From NCBI GenBank assembly GCA_913047795.1, contig CAJWTS010000038.1, positions 1 through 37,714 on the forward strand: DNA of 37,714 nt. Reading direction: 5' to 3'. Shown here in pieces: positions 25,843-33,286 of the stretch (position 1 is its first letter; the number at the start of each line of letters is the position of its first letter). Origin of the DNA: an uncultured Verrucomicrobiota bacterium. Its GTDB lineage: Bacteria > Verrucomicrobiota > Kiritimatiellia > CAJWTS01. Made by a program: the position numbers and the translations under genes. The notes beneath the pieces were generated by a model. The model did not search any database. It was not told the origin of the DNA and was given only the letters and a program-made list of their open reading frames with translations.

Positions 25843-27636
25843 TCATCCAGCGGAATCCGGGGTCGCGTCCGCCATGCGGACTTCCATCCACTCACGTACC
25901 GAGTTGATCAGAAACACGTTGTCCGCCGACCAGAGATCGTCCCGCGTCAAAACCGCCTCCCGGATTTTGCCGCTGTCCACCAGATGTGAACGAAAGGTCC
26001 CATTCAGCAACCCAGAGGAGACCGGTGGCGTCAGTCGTTCGCCGTTTTTCTCAATCACAACATTCGCAAACGTGCTTTCCGTCAATTGTCCGTCCTCGTT
26101 CCATAGCAGGACATCATCGCAATCCGGCCGTGAGGCGCGGGCCGCGTCGTAGACCTCTCGATGGCTGGTCTTGTGGTAGAGATAGCGCACCGTCTTGTCC
26201 ACCGGCACAGCGGCCAGGCCAAGCGACACGGGTCCCTGAGATTCGCACAGCGGCCCGTATTCCACGCGCACGTCGCCACGTTCGCCCATCAGTGTCCGCA
26301 CCCGGCAGGCCTCTCGTGGAAGCTGATCGCAGACTTTCCGTAGAACCGATTGGACCTGATCCTCGTCAAATTCAAAATCAAAGTAGGCGGCGCTTTGAAA
26401 AAGACGTTGCATGTGCTCCTCGAACAGAAAGAACCCGTGGTCGGGATCCCAACGCATGGTCTCAATCAAGTCGAACGAGTGCATGCGTTCGTTCAGGACG
26501 CGCGCCTTGGTCCGGCATTCCTCGAACTCGGAGTCGGGATCCGAGTCCCAGACTATTCCACCGCCAACCCCGTACGACGCCCGCCCGGATCGGCGGTCAA
26601 TGACGACGGTACGAATCGCTACATTGAACTCGGCATGGCGATCGGGGGTGATATAGCCGATGCAACCGGTATAAATCCCGCGAGCGTCTCCCTCCAGATC
26701 GCGGATAATCTCCATGCTCCGGAATTTCGGCGCACCCGTGACCGAGGCACAGGGAAAAAGCGACTGCATCACATCAGAAACGGACGCCTCCCATTCGGAC
26801 TCAACGGTAGACGTCATCTGGAAGACGGTCGAATAGCGCTCGATATCGTAGCAACTTGCAACATTGACACTACCGGGCACGGCCAGCTTGCCCATGTCGT
26901 TACGGATCATGTCGACGATCATGATATTCTCTGCGCGGTCCTTCGCACTCTCGGCGAGCCGATCCTGCATGATGAGATCATCACCCCAGGTATAACCGCG
27001 GGCCGCGGTCCCCTTCATCGGGCGCGAGACGAGGCGATTGCCGCTGAGGGAGAAGAAGAGTTCCGGCGAGGCGGAACATATCGCATGGTCACCGGTGTCC
27101 ACATATGCCGCGCGCGCGGAACGTTGCGCGGCGTAGATGTTCGCAAAAAAGGCAAAAGCGTCGCCCTCGAAATCCGCGAACAGCCGATGTGTGAAGTTGA
27201 CCTGGTAGGTATCACCAGCCCGAATGTATCCGTGAATGCGATCGAGAGCTTCGACATATTCTTCGCGCGTTATCGCGGGCTGCCATTCGGAAAACCGATA
27301 ATCGTCATCGCCCTCGGCCCTGGACGCGCCATCCGCCCGGGGCAGGTCCCGGACGTGCAGCACGCTCCCGTAAACCGCAAACCAGACCAGGGGCAGGCCC
27401 TCAATCGGCGGTTGGCAACGAAAAGCCTGGTCGAGACCCAGTGCCGCCTCATAGGCAACATACCCGGCAACGTAGTCCCCTGCCCCCACGGCGTCATCGA
27501 GGGCCGCAAGCGCCGCGGGCACGTCGACCGGGCACTCCGCCGTGATGAATCGCTTCGGCTCACGAAAAACCAGCCAACCCCCCATCGAGTCGTCACGATC
27601 CTTATCGCGGAAGACGCAGGTATGTGTGCGCGGCAT
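25843..27636 (-). CDS. pabBC: aminodeoxychorismate synthase I fused to ADC lyase (PabB-PabC)
   Basis: A 597-residue two-domain enzyme for p-aminobenzoate, the folate precursor. The N-terminal part is a chorismate-binding PabB domain. It shows RIHGYIRAGDTYQVNFTHRL, SRPMKGTAARG, the active-site run KDRAENIMIVDMIRNDMGK, SVTGAPKFRSMEII and YGVGGGIVWDSDP. The C-terminal 215 or so residues form a class IV aminotransferase-fold PabC (4-amino-4-deoxychorismate lyase) domain with ETMRWDPDHGFFLFEEHMQRL, KTSHREVYDAAR holding the PLP lysine, and LTESTFANVVIEKNG. The fusion is known in several bacterial groups. Glutamine amidotransferase PabA is not encoded nearby. The start at ATG 27636 keeps the usual PabB N-terminus (GGWLVFREPKRFI). 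Both active sites look intact. Confidence 0.94.
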   Translation of the reverse strand: MPRTHTCVFRDKDRDDSMGGWLVFREPKRFITAECPVDVPAALAALDDAVGAGDYVAGYVAYEAALGLDQAFRCQPPIEGLPLVWFAVYGSVLHVRDLPRADGASRAEGDDDYRFSEWQPAITREEYVEALDRIHGYIRAGDTYQVNFTHRLFADFEGDAFAFFANIYAAQRSARAAYVDTGDHAICSASPELFFSLSGNRLVSRPMKGTAARGYTWGDDLIMQDRLAESAKDRAENIMIVDMIRNDMGKLAVPGSVNVASCYDIERYSTVFQMTSTVESEWEASVSDVMQSLFPCASVTGAPKFRSMEIIRDLEGDARGIYTGCIGYITPDRHAEFNVAIRTVVIDRRSGRASYGVGGGIVWDSDPDSEFEECRTKARVLNERMHSFDLIETMRWDPDHGFFLFEEHMQRLFQSAAYFDFEFDEDQVQSVLRKVCDQLPREACRVRTLMGERGDVRVEYGPLCESQGPVSLGLAAVPVDKTVRYLYHKTSHREVYDAARASRPDCDDVLLWNEDGQLTESTFANVVIEKNGERLTPPVSSGLLNGTFRSHLVDSGKIREAVLTRDDLWSADNVFLINSVREWMEVRMADATPDSAG

Positions 27637-27885
27637 GGGGGTTTCAACAGACTAGCATATGGATTGTTGAACGACAGGTGAGGCTCATTGCGGCCGGGAT
27701 TATACCAGACGGGCTGCGGGATGCGAGATGCGGGACCTGTCCTCCGCAGCCAAGCGCGCAGCGAGGGCGAAGGAGGATACGAGAGGCCACATCGCCGCAC
27801 AGCGGCAAGCGGTGGGAGCGTAGCCAGGATATTGCACGCGTAATCTGCTACGCGCACCGCGACGACGACTGGTACAATATTCGGG
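27637..27885. other. intergenic stretch holding a REP-like hairpin
   Basis: About 250 bases between the lipid kinase and pabBC. No gene is supported. It has direct short repeats (GATGCGAGATGCGGGA at about 27719) and the imperfect hairpin listed separately. The pabBC promoter presumably lies at the 27640-27720 end, but no clear hexamers were found. Confidence 0.45.
27740..27777. repeat. REP-like imperfect hairpin
   Basis: CCTCC-gca-GCC at 27741-27751 pairs with GGC-gaa-GGAGG at 27666-offset positions 27766-27776, leaving a symmetric 3x3 internal loop, a terminal loop of 14 bases and a closing T-A pair at 27740/27777. The compact GC stem in an intergenic gap looks like a dispersed palindromic element. 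Only one copy is visible in this window, so repeat status is inferred. Confidence 0.4.
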
Positions 27886-28884
27886 CTAGGGCTCTGCCGG
27901 TGTCTTGATATGCAACGCGTTGGGCACGACGCTGATTTCGAAGCGGTCGCTACCGGGCAACTCCTCGCCGTCGATCTGGGCGGCTACGGACGTCGAGCAC
28001 TCGATGACGATCTCTCGTCCTTGAGCCATCGACGACACGCGCTTCAATTGATCCGCCATTTCGCGAATCTTCTGTGGATTATGCCGCAGAGACATCACGT
28101 ACTTGCGCAGGTAATCAACCGGTCCGGTAAACACGACGACATCCAGCTTGCCGTCGTTGGCATAGGCATCCGGACAGAAATCGAATTCGCCGCCGTAGAT
28201 GCGCGTATTGTTCACAACGACGTTCAGGACCGGACCGGCATACCAGCTCTCCCCGTCGATCATGATCTTCACTTCCGGCGGCCGGCGGCCGATACGCCAG
28301 ATTCGCAGCCCCATGCACCAGGTATAGAGCAGATAGTTCCCGCGAACCACTTCACGCAGAACCGGTATCTGCTCCACACGGCGTTTTCGGATATTGCGAT
28401 CGCGCAGAATCTCCGAATCAAGACCGATCGTGAATGCGTCGACGAAGTATTGTGTTCCCAGGCGTCCGAGATCGAGATGGTAATCCGCGCCATGAACGAT
28501 CGCCGACACGGCCCGCCGCAGATCACGCACAAAAAAGTCTTGGCGCGTGGTCAGTCCGAACGATTTCGCAATGTCGTTACCCGTTCCCATCGGGATAAAG
28601 CTGTAGGGCGGCAGCGACCGATCAGCATGCTCGTCGCGAAACTGCATCAACGCATTGATCAGGCCCGAGTGGGTTCCATCTCCGCCAATGCCGACAATGC
28701 CGCCGAATTCGCCTTCCGCAGCGTCCGTCAACCGTTCGATGAGTTGATCGGAGAGCGGTACGTGCGGGTCCGCAACCAGTTCGTGTTCAAGCCCAAATGC
28801 GTCGAGATGCGATTGAATCTGCGGCCAGCGCTGCATGGAAAGGCCCCCTGCAGCGGCGGGATTTAATGCGCATAGAACTTTCAT
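27886..28884 (-). CDS. diacylglycerol/sphingosine kinase-family lipid kinase
   Basis: A 332-residue protein of the DAGK catalytic family (YegS/DgkB type). The nucleotide-binding motif GIGGDGTHSGLINALM has GGDGT at residues 67-71. The second conserved block is FIPMGTGNDIAKSFGL (about 105-120). A beta-sandwich C-terminal domain follows, with the typical VVVNNTRIYGGEFDFCPDAYANDGKLDVVVF. Such enzymes phosphorylate diacylglycerol or related lipids at the inner face of the membrane and feed phospholipid turnover. The start is ATG 28884 without a clear Shine-Dalgarno. Length is normal. It lies downstream of the small basic protein and RNase R on the same strand; no functional link is evident. Confidence 0.92.
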   Translation of the reverse strand: MKVLCALNPAAAGGLSMQRWPQIQSHLDAFGLEHELVADPHVPLSDQLIERLTDAAEGEFGGIVGIGGDGTHSGLINALMQFRDEHADRSLPPYSFIPMGTGNDIAKSFGLTTRQDFFVRDLRRAVSAIVHGADYHLDLGRLGTQYFVDAFTIGLDSEILRDRNIRKRRVEQIPVLREVVRGNYLLYTWCMGLRIWRIGRRPPEVKIMIDGESWYAGPVLNVVVNNTRIYGGEFDFCPDAYANDGKLDVVVFTGPVDYLRKYVMSLRHNPQKIREMADQLKRVSSMAQGREIVIECSTSVAAQIDGEELPGSDRFEISVVPNALHIKTPAEP

Positions 28885-29007
28885 TGGATCGACATGTGGC
28901 GCTCAACTGCGCCCGCTGCCGGCAAAGAGCCCGGACGCAGCATGCACGCCATTCAGAACAAATGCGTGGTGCGCGGACCCAAGTTCGGACATGGGGAGCC
29001 GAAAAAA

Positions 29008-29202
29008 TTAAGCAGCGGCTATTTTCGCCGGAAGACGCAACATCTCACGAACAGCTGATGCGTTAAGCGCGGCCACCTCGGCCGCGGGCACGCCCAGCGC
29101 AACGAGGCGTCCCCGCTGCAATTTCTCGCGCCGACGACGCTCGAGCATCGATTTCTTCGGTCTGCGCGACGGCTTCTTCCTAAATTTACGTCTAATCTTC
29201 AT
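29008..29202 (-). CDS. 64-residue basic protein of unknown function
   Basis: A short gene behind a good ribosome-binding site (GGAGAG, six bases before the ATG at 29202), which is rare among its neighbours and is the main reason to believe it. Residues 1-30 are almost wholly Lys and Arg (KIRRKFRKKPSRRPKKS and RRRREKLQRGR), like the tails of ribosome- or RNA-associated proteins. Residues 34-64 form a hydrophobic helix-turn-helix-like part (VALGVPAAEVAALNASAVREML). It starts 126 bases after the end of the RNase R gene. I do not recognise the family; it differs from the small basic protein I recall from Verrucomicrobia and Chlamydiae. An upstream in-frame start at 29265 is less likely. Confidence 0.6.
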   Translation of the reverse strand: MKIRRKFRKKPSRRPKKSMLERRRREKLQRGRLVALGVPAAEVAALNASAVREMLRLPAKIAAA

Positions 29203-29328
29203 GGGAAGCTCTCCAGCCCTACTTACGAGCCCGCGTACGATGCCTTCATCCCGCTCGCCTGTCAATCGTAAATCCCCCGAACAAAGCCCATATTCGAAGT
29301 TTGTCGCTTCTTCCAGCCGCCGCCGGCC

Positions 29329-31497
29329 TCAATTATTACGGCGCTTACGTGGCTTCTGCGGGACAGGCGCGGGGACAAATACAGCCTCCCGGCCATCCAT
29401 ATTTACGGATGAAACCACGACGTCGAGCGTCTGGCCGCGCTCATAGCCGTCGGCTCCGTCCGGCTGCCGACCCCGCTCTCGGCCACGCTCCCGACCCCCC
29501 TCCCGGCCACGCTCCCGGCCTGACCGACCCTCGGCACCGGACGAGGTCGACAGGGACATCACTCCCCGCAGCTGGAGATCGATCAGTTCGATGAACAACC
29601 CCTGGCGCTGAATAGCAACCACGACCGCACGATAGGTAATCAATCGCCGGCGCTTGAGCTGGCTGATTAAGAAGCGCAGTTTCTTGAGTTCGACCAGTGC
29701 CCTTTCGGCCTGTTCGGCCACCTGTTCGGTCGCGGAACAGGCCGCCGCGATACCACCCAGATCCCGCACACGGTAAGGTTGGCGGCGGCCGTCGAGCGCC
29801 GCGGCAAGGCAACGATGTACAACCAGGTCGCAGTAACGCCGAATCGGCGACGTGAAATGCGTATAGTAGGTCTTGGCCAGGCCGTAGTGACCCGCCTCAC
29901 GTGCAGAGTAGATCGCGCGCGTCATGGACTTCAGCACAGACAGGCGCACATGATGAGCCATCGGATCGGTCTCCAACGACTTTAAAAACGCGGCAAGCTG
30001 CCCCCGTTGATTGAGATCACCGGGGCGATAACCCATCGACTCCAGATCCGCCACCAGCGAGTCGACCCGATCGGTCGCGGGCGGTTCGTGAAGCCTATGA
30101 ATGAGCGGAATATCGCGACGGCTCAACTCGGTATCAACAACCTCGTTGGCCAGGACCATGCATTCCTCGATCAGTTGATGCGACGCATCGTACTCCTCCA
30201 GCACGATGTCCCGCACCTCCCCCTTTTCATCCAGCAATACAACGGACTCCGGCATATCCAGATTCAACGCGAAGCGCGCAAACCGGTTACGACGTAACCG
30301 CTGCGCGATCTTGCTCAATTGGCGCAGGCGCTTGGCCACGACGGGGGGCACGGTCGTCGCCTGCGTCTCGTCTAGAACATCGCGGACCTGCGCGTAGGTG
30401 AGTCGATGATCCGAACGAATAATCGATTTGGCAAAGCGCCAGGCGACAGGTTGGCGTTGCGTATCAAGCGTGATGAACGCCGAGAAGGTCAGTCGATCTT
30501 CGTCCGGCCGCAGGCTACAGACGCCATTCGAGAGCTGTTCGGGCAGCATCGGCACCACCATGTCCGGAAGGTAGACGCTGTTTCCGCGACGCATCGCTTC
30601 CTCGTCCATGGCCTCGCCCGGTCGCACAAAGTGACTGACGTCGGCGATATGCACGCCGAGCACGGCGCGCCCCTCGCTGTCCCGGTCAAGAGTCAACGCA
30701 TCGTCGAAATCGCGCGCCGTATCCGGGTCCACGGTGAAGGTCAGCTTGTCGCGCAGGTCCTCGCGCTCACCTGGATCGTCAAGCAGCGCCGCCGCGCGTT
30801 CCGCTTCACGCTGGACCTCCGAGGGAAACTCGCGGGTAAGTCCGTAATGAATCAGGATCGCCTCCGCATCGAAGGAGGCCTTACGCTCAGGACCGATTAC
30901 ATCGACGATTCGCCCCTCCGGCATGTCCTCTTTTCCGCGTGGTTCCTGTAAACGCATCACGACGCGATCACCGGGCGACGCTCCCTTGAGGTCGCGAACC
31001 CGGAATCGCTGATTGTAGTGTGGATCGACCGGTGCGACTTCCCATTCGCTGCCGGACCGCCGCAAGGTGCCAACAATATCCAATCTCCCGCGCTCGATGA
31101 CGTGGATCACGCGGCCGGACTTGCGCTGTTGCCGCGCGCGTGGCCCTTCTTCCATGATTTTCACAGCTACCGTATCGCCCGGCAACGCGGCACCCAGCCG
31201 ACGCGCCGGCACAAAGATATCCGGCCCGTCGCCTTCCGTAATGATGAAGGCGGCTCCGGAACGGATGGTCTGCACCCGACCACTGACGATCGTATCCTGG
31301 CGACCCAGTGCGTAGCGTTTCTTGCCCACCGCCTTCACGTCGCCACGCTGCACCATTCGCTCGAGGACCCGCGCGGCCTTGATCTGGATTTTGCCGCGCA
31401 CCTTCAGCGCGCGATAGATTTCGTCCGCGCTCACCGCTTTACCGGAGGCGTCGTACAGTATTTCAAGAATTCGAGATGTAAGTTCGCGTGTACGCAT
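29329..31497 (-). CDS. rnr: ribonuclease R
   Basis: A 722-residue processive 3'-5' exoribonuclease that degrades structured RNA. In order: an N-terminal winged-helix part (RILEILYDASGKAVSADEIYRAL), cold-shock domains (GRVQTIRSGAAFIITEGDGPDIFVP and following), and the RNB catalytic domain with its Asp cluster in DPDTARDFDDALTLDRD, plus GVHIADVSHFVRPG and RGNSVYLPDMVVPMLPE. A C-terminal S1 domain (LFIELIDLQLRGVMSL) follows. The S1 domain is interrupted at about residues 651-688 by a disordered RERG/REGG-rich insert made of a short tandem DNA repeat. It then resumes with GQTLDVVVSSVNMDGREAVFV and ends in a basic tail (PQKPRKRRNN). The start is ATG 31497. Upstream lies gpmI with a hairpin-rich gap. 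Confidence 0.96.
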   Translation of the reverse strand: MRTRELTSRILEILYDASGKAVSADEIYRALKVRGKIQIKAARVLERMVQRGDVKAVGKKRYALGRQDTIVSGRVQTIRSGAAFIITEGDGPDIFVPARRLGAALPGDTVAVKIMEEGPRARQQRKSGRVIHVIERGRLDIVGTLRRSGSEWEVAPVDPHYNQRFRVRDLKGASPGDRVVMRLQEPRGKEDMPEGRIVDVIGPERKASFDAEAILIHYGLTREFPSEVQREAERAAALLDDPGEREDLRDKLTFTVDPDTARDFDDALTLDRDSEGRAVLGVHIADVSHFVRPGEAMDEEAMRRGNSVYLPDMVVPMLPEQLSNGVCSLRPDEDRLTFSAFITLDTQRQPVAWRFAKSIIRSDHRLTYAQVRDVLDETQATTVPPVVAKRLRQLSKIAQRLRRNRFARFALNLDMPESVVLLDEKGEVRDIVLEEYDASHQLIEECMVLANEVVDTELSRRDIPLIHRLHEPPATDRVDSLVADLESMGYRPGDLNQRGQLAAFLKSLETDPMAHHVRLSVLKSMTRAIYSAREAGHYGLAKTYYTHFTSPIRRYCDLVVHRCLAAALDGRRQPYRVRDLGGIAAACSATEQVAEQAERALVELKKLRFLISQLKRRRLITYRAVVVAIQRQGLFIELIDLQLRGVMSLSTSSGAEGRSGRERGREGGRERGRERGRQPDGADGYERGQTLDVVVSSVNMDGREAVFVPAPVPQKPRKRRNN
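29434..29547 (-). repeat. GC-rich tandem repeat inside rnr coding an RGRE-type insert
   Basis: Two to three imperfect copies of a unit containing CGGCCACGCTCCCG (plus strand) lie at about 29480-29521. They keep the reading frame and encode Arg-Glu-Arg-Gly and Arg-Glu-Gly-Gly blocks in the S1 domain of RNase R. Confidence 0.7.
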
Positions 31498-31512
31498 AAG
31501 AATCTAAATGTG

Positions 31513-31534
31513 AAAATTCTCCGCCACGGGCGGA
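31513..31534 (-). terminator. possible rho-independent terminator between gpmI and rnr
   Basis: A perfect 6-bp stem TCCGCC-acg-GGCGGA (31520-31534). On the minus strand it is followed by GAATTTTC, a short T tract. It lies about 80 bases after the gpmI stop and 23 bases before the rnr ATG, so it could also shape the rnr leader. Confidence 0.4.
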
Positions 31535-31554
31535 ATGGTCAAAAATCGGGGAAT

Positions 31555-31619
31555 GCAGGATTGGGGATTGAATCCCTCGCAGTTGAATTGCCTGCCGGTT
31601 GGCCGATCCCCAATCATGC
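31555..31619. repeat. long inverted repeat at the end of gpmI
   Basis: Left arm 31555-31567 (GCAGGATTGGGGA) and right arm 31607-31619 (TCCCCAATCATGC) match at 12 of 13 positions with 39 bases between them. The right arm contains the gpmI stop codon. It may act as a 3'-end stabilising or attenuating structure. Confidence 0.55.
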
Positions 31620-33284
31620 AAGCGCGCCGATCGATATGATACTGGGATCGTAGTCCTCGGGTGGTTGATAGCCGAGCAGGGTGACACAGGTTGCCGCGAG
31701 GCTGCTGATACCGAGCGGTTCCGTCGATGCGAGTTGAACTTTCGCCGTCCCGGCCGGATCATAGATATGAACGGGCACCGGGTTGAGCGAATGCGCCGTC
31801 TTGGGTTGCCGCATCCCTTGCTCGTCGCGGACGATCTCCCCGGTCGCTGCGTTCCGTTCATACATCTCGTCGGCGTTGCCATGGTCGGCGGATATCACCA
31901 GGATGCCGCGTGCCTTGCGACAGGCCGCCATAAGGCGCCCCACCCCGTGGTCAACGGCCTCAACGGACATACAGGCGGCGCGGTAATCGCCGGTATGTCC
32001 GACCATATCGCCGTTCGGATAGTTAAGGCGCATAAAGCGGTGTTTTGCAGTGCGAAACGACTCCACCACATGGTCCGTAATCTCGGCGGATTTCATCCAC
32101 GGCCGCTGATCGAAGGGCACACGATCCGATGGGATCTCAACGTAGTCCTCGAGTTTGTCGTCGAATTTCCCCGACCGATTCCCATTAAAGAAATACGTAA
32201 CGTGACCGAACTTCTGCGTTTCGCTTATCGCGAGTTGCGGCACCACACTCAGGCTCAAGTACTCGCCCAGGGTCGCATCCAGAGACGGGGGCTCCACGAG
32301 GTACCGGCGCGGGATTTGTTGATCGCCATCATATTGCGTCATGCCCGCAAACGCGATGTCGAGCTTCGGGCCGCGCGGGAATTCTTCGAGCGTGTCCTCG
32401 TCGAAAGCCCGACTGATCTCGATCGCGCGATCGCCGCGGAAGTTGAAAACAATCACGCTATCGCCGTCCCGAATCTGGCCGATCGGTGCTCCACCGGTGG
32501 CAATGACAAACGGCGGAAGGTCCTGGTCAAGCACACCCGGCTCCGCGGCGCGTAAGCTTTTGATGGCCTCGGTCGCCGACGCATACTGGGGCCCCTCGCC
32601 CTTGACATGCGTATTCCATCCGCGTTCCACCATTTCCCAATCGGCACTATAGCGATCCATGGTGATACACATACGCCCGCCCCCGGAAGCGATTTTGCAA
32701 TCGACCGACGAAGATGCGTTCAACTCGTTCAGCAATTCCTCCAGATCGTCAATATAGGTCAGCGCGGACGTCGGCGGCACATCCCTCCCGTCCAGCAACG
32801 CGTGAACTCGGACACGGGCAAGACCCTCTTTAGCCGAGCGCGCGAGCATGGCCTTCAAATGCGACATATGACTGTGAACGTTTCCGTCCGAGACGAGGCC
32901 AAGCAAATGCAAGGTTGAGTCGTTGCCCTTGCAATTCTTCACGATCTCTTTCCAGGCCGCGCTCTTGAACATCTGCCCGGACTCGATCGCCTTCGACACC
33001 AGCTTGGTACCCTGGTCGAAGACGCGACCGGCGCCGATCGCGTTATGCCCCACTTCACTATTGCCCATGTCTTCGTCCGAGGGCAGGCCCACGGCGGTCC
33101 CATGCGCCTTCAGCCGCGATGTGGGTACATTCGCTCCGAGCCAATCCAAATTGGGCGTCACCGCCCCGCGGACGGCATCACCCTCCGCATGCCGACCGAT
33201 CGCGACGCCATCCATGATGACCAGAGCGACCGGACCGGACGGTCCGGGAAAATGAGATTTAGAGAGTGGTTTCACGATCACCAT
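31614..33284 (-). CDS. gpmI: 2,3-bisphosphoglycerate-independent phosphoglycerate mutase
   Basis: A 556-residue metal-dependent glycolytic enzyme that interconverts 3- and 2-phosphoglycerate. The catalytic serine is S76 in DMGNSEVGHNAIGAGRV, and metal ligands include D25 in VIMDGVA and the later SADHGNADEM. Blocks such as VASGGGRMCITMDRY-like text, FNFRGDRAIEISRAF and FGHVTYFFNGNRSGKF are present. As I recall them, the sequence and the length of over 550 residues resemble the plant-type enzyme more than the roughly 510-residue E. coli/Bacillus form. The start is ATG 33284 or the GTG at 33290, whose GTGA overlaps the thrC stop; either way translation is probably coupled to thrC. Confidence 0.96.
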   Translation of the reverse strand: MVIVKPLSKSHFPGPSGPVALVIMDGVAIGRHAEGDAVRGAVTPNLDWLGANVPTSRLKAHGTAVGLPSDEDMGNSEVGHNAIGAGRVFDQGTKLVSKAIESGQMFKSAAWKEIVKNCKGNDSTLHLLGLVSDGNVHSHMSHLKAMLARSAKEGLARVRVHALLDGRDVPPTSALTYIDDLEELLNELNASSSVDCKIASGGGRMCITMDRYSADWEMVERGWNTHVKGEGPQYASATEAIKSLRAAEPGVLDQDLPPFVIATGGAPIGQIRDGDSVIVFNFRGDRAIEISRAFDEDTLEEFPRGPKLDIAFAGMTQYDGDQQIPRRYLVEPPSLDATLGEYLSLSVVPQLAISETQKFGHVTYFFNGNRSGKFDDKLEDYVEIPSDRVPFDQRPWMKSAEITDHVVESFRTAKHRFMRLNYPNGDMVGHTGDYRAACMSVEAVDHGVGRLMAACRKARGILVISADHGNADEMYERNAATGEIVRDEQGMRQPKTAHSLNPVPVHIYDPAGTAKVQLASTEPLGISSLAATCVTLLGYQPPEDYDPSIISIGALA

Positions 33285-33286
33285 CG

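Noticed and set aside
24297..25907. A 536-codon open frame on the plus strand opposite glnS
   Set aside because: It mirrors the intact GlnRS gene, has no family motif and reads as Arg/His/Val-rich shadow sequence caused by high GC.
26350..27681. A 443-codon plus-strand frame opposite pabBC
   Set aside because: Fully antisense to a clear two-domain enzyme; no ribosome-binding site or recognisable domain.
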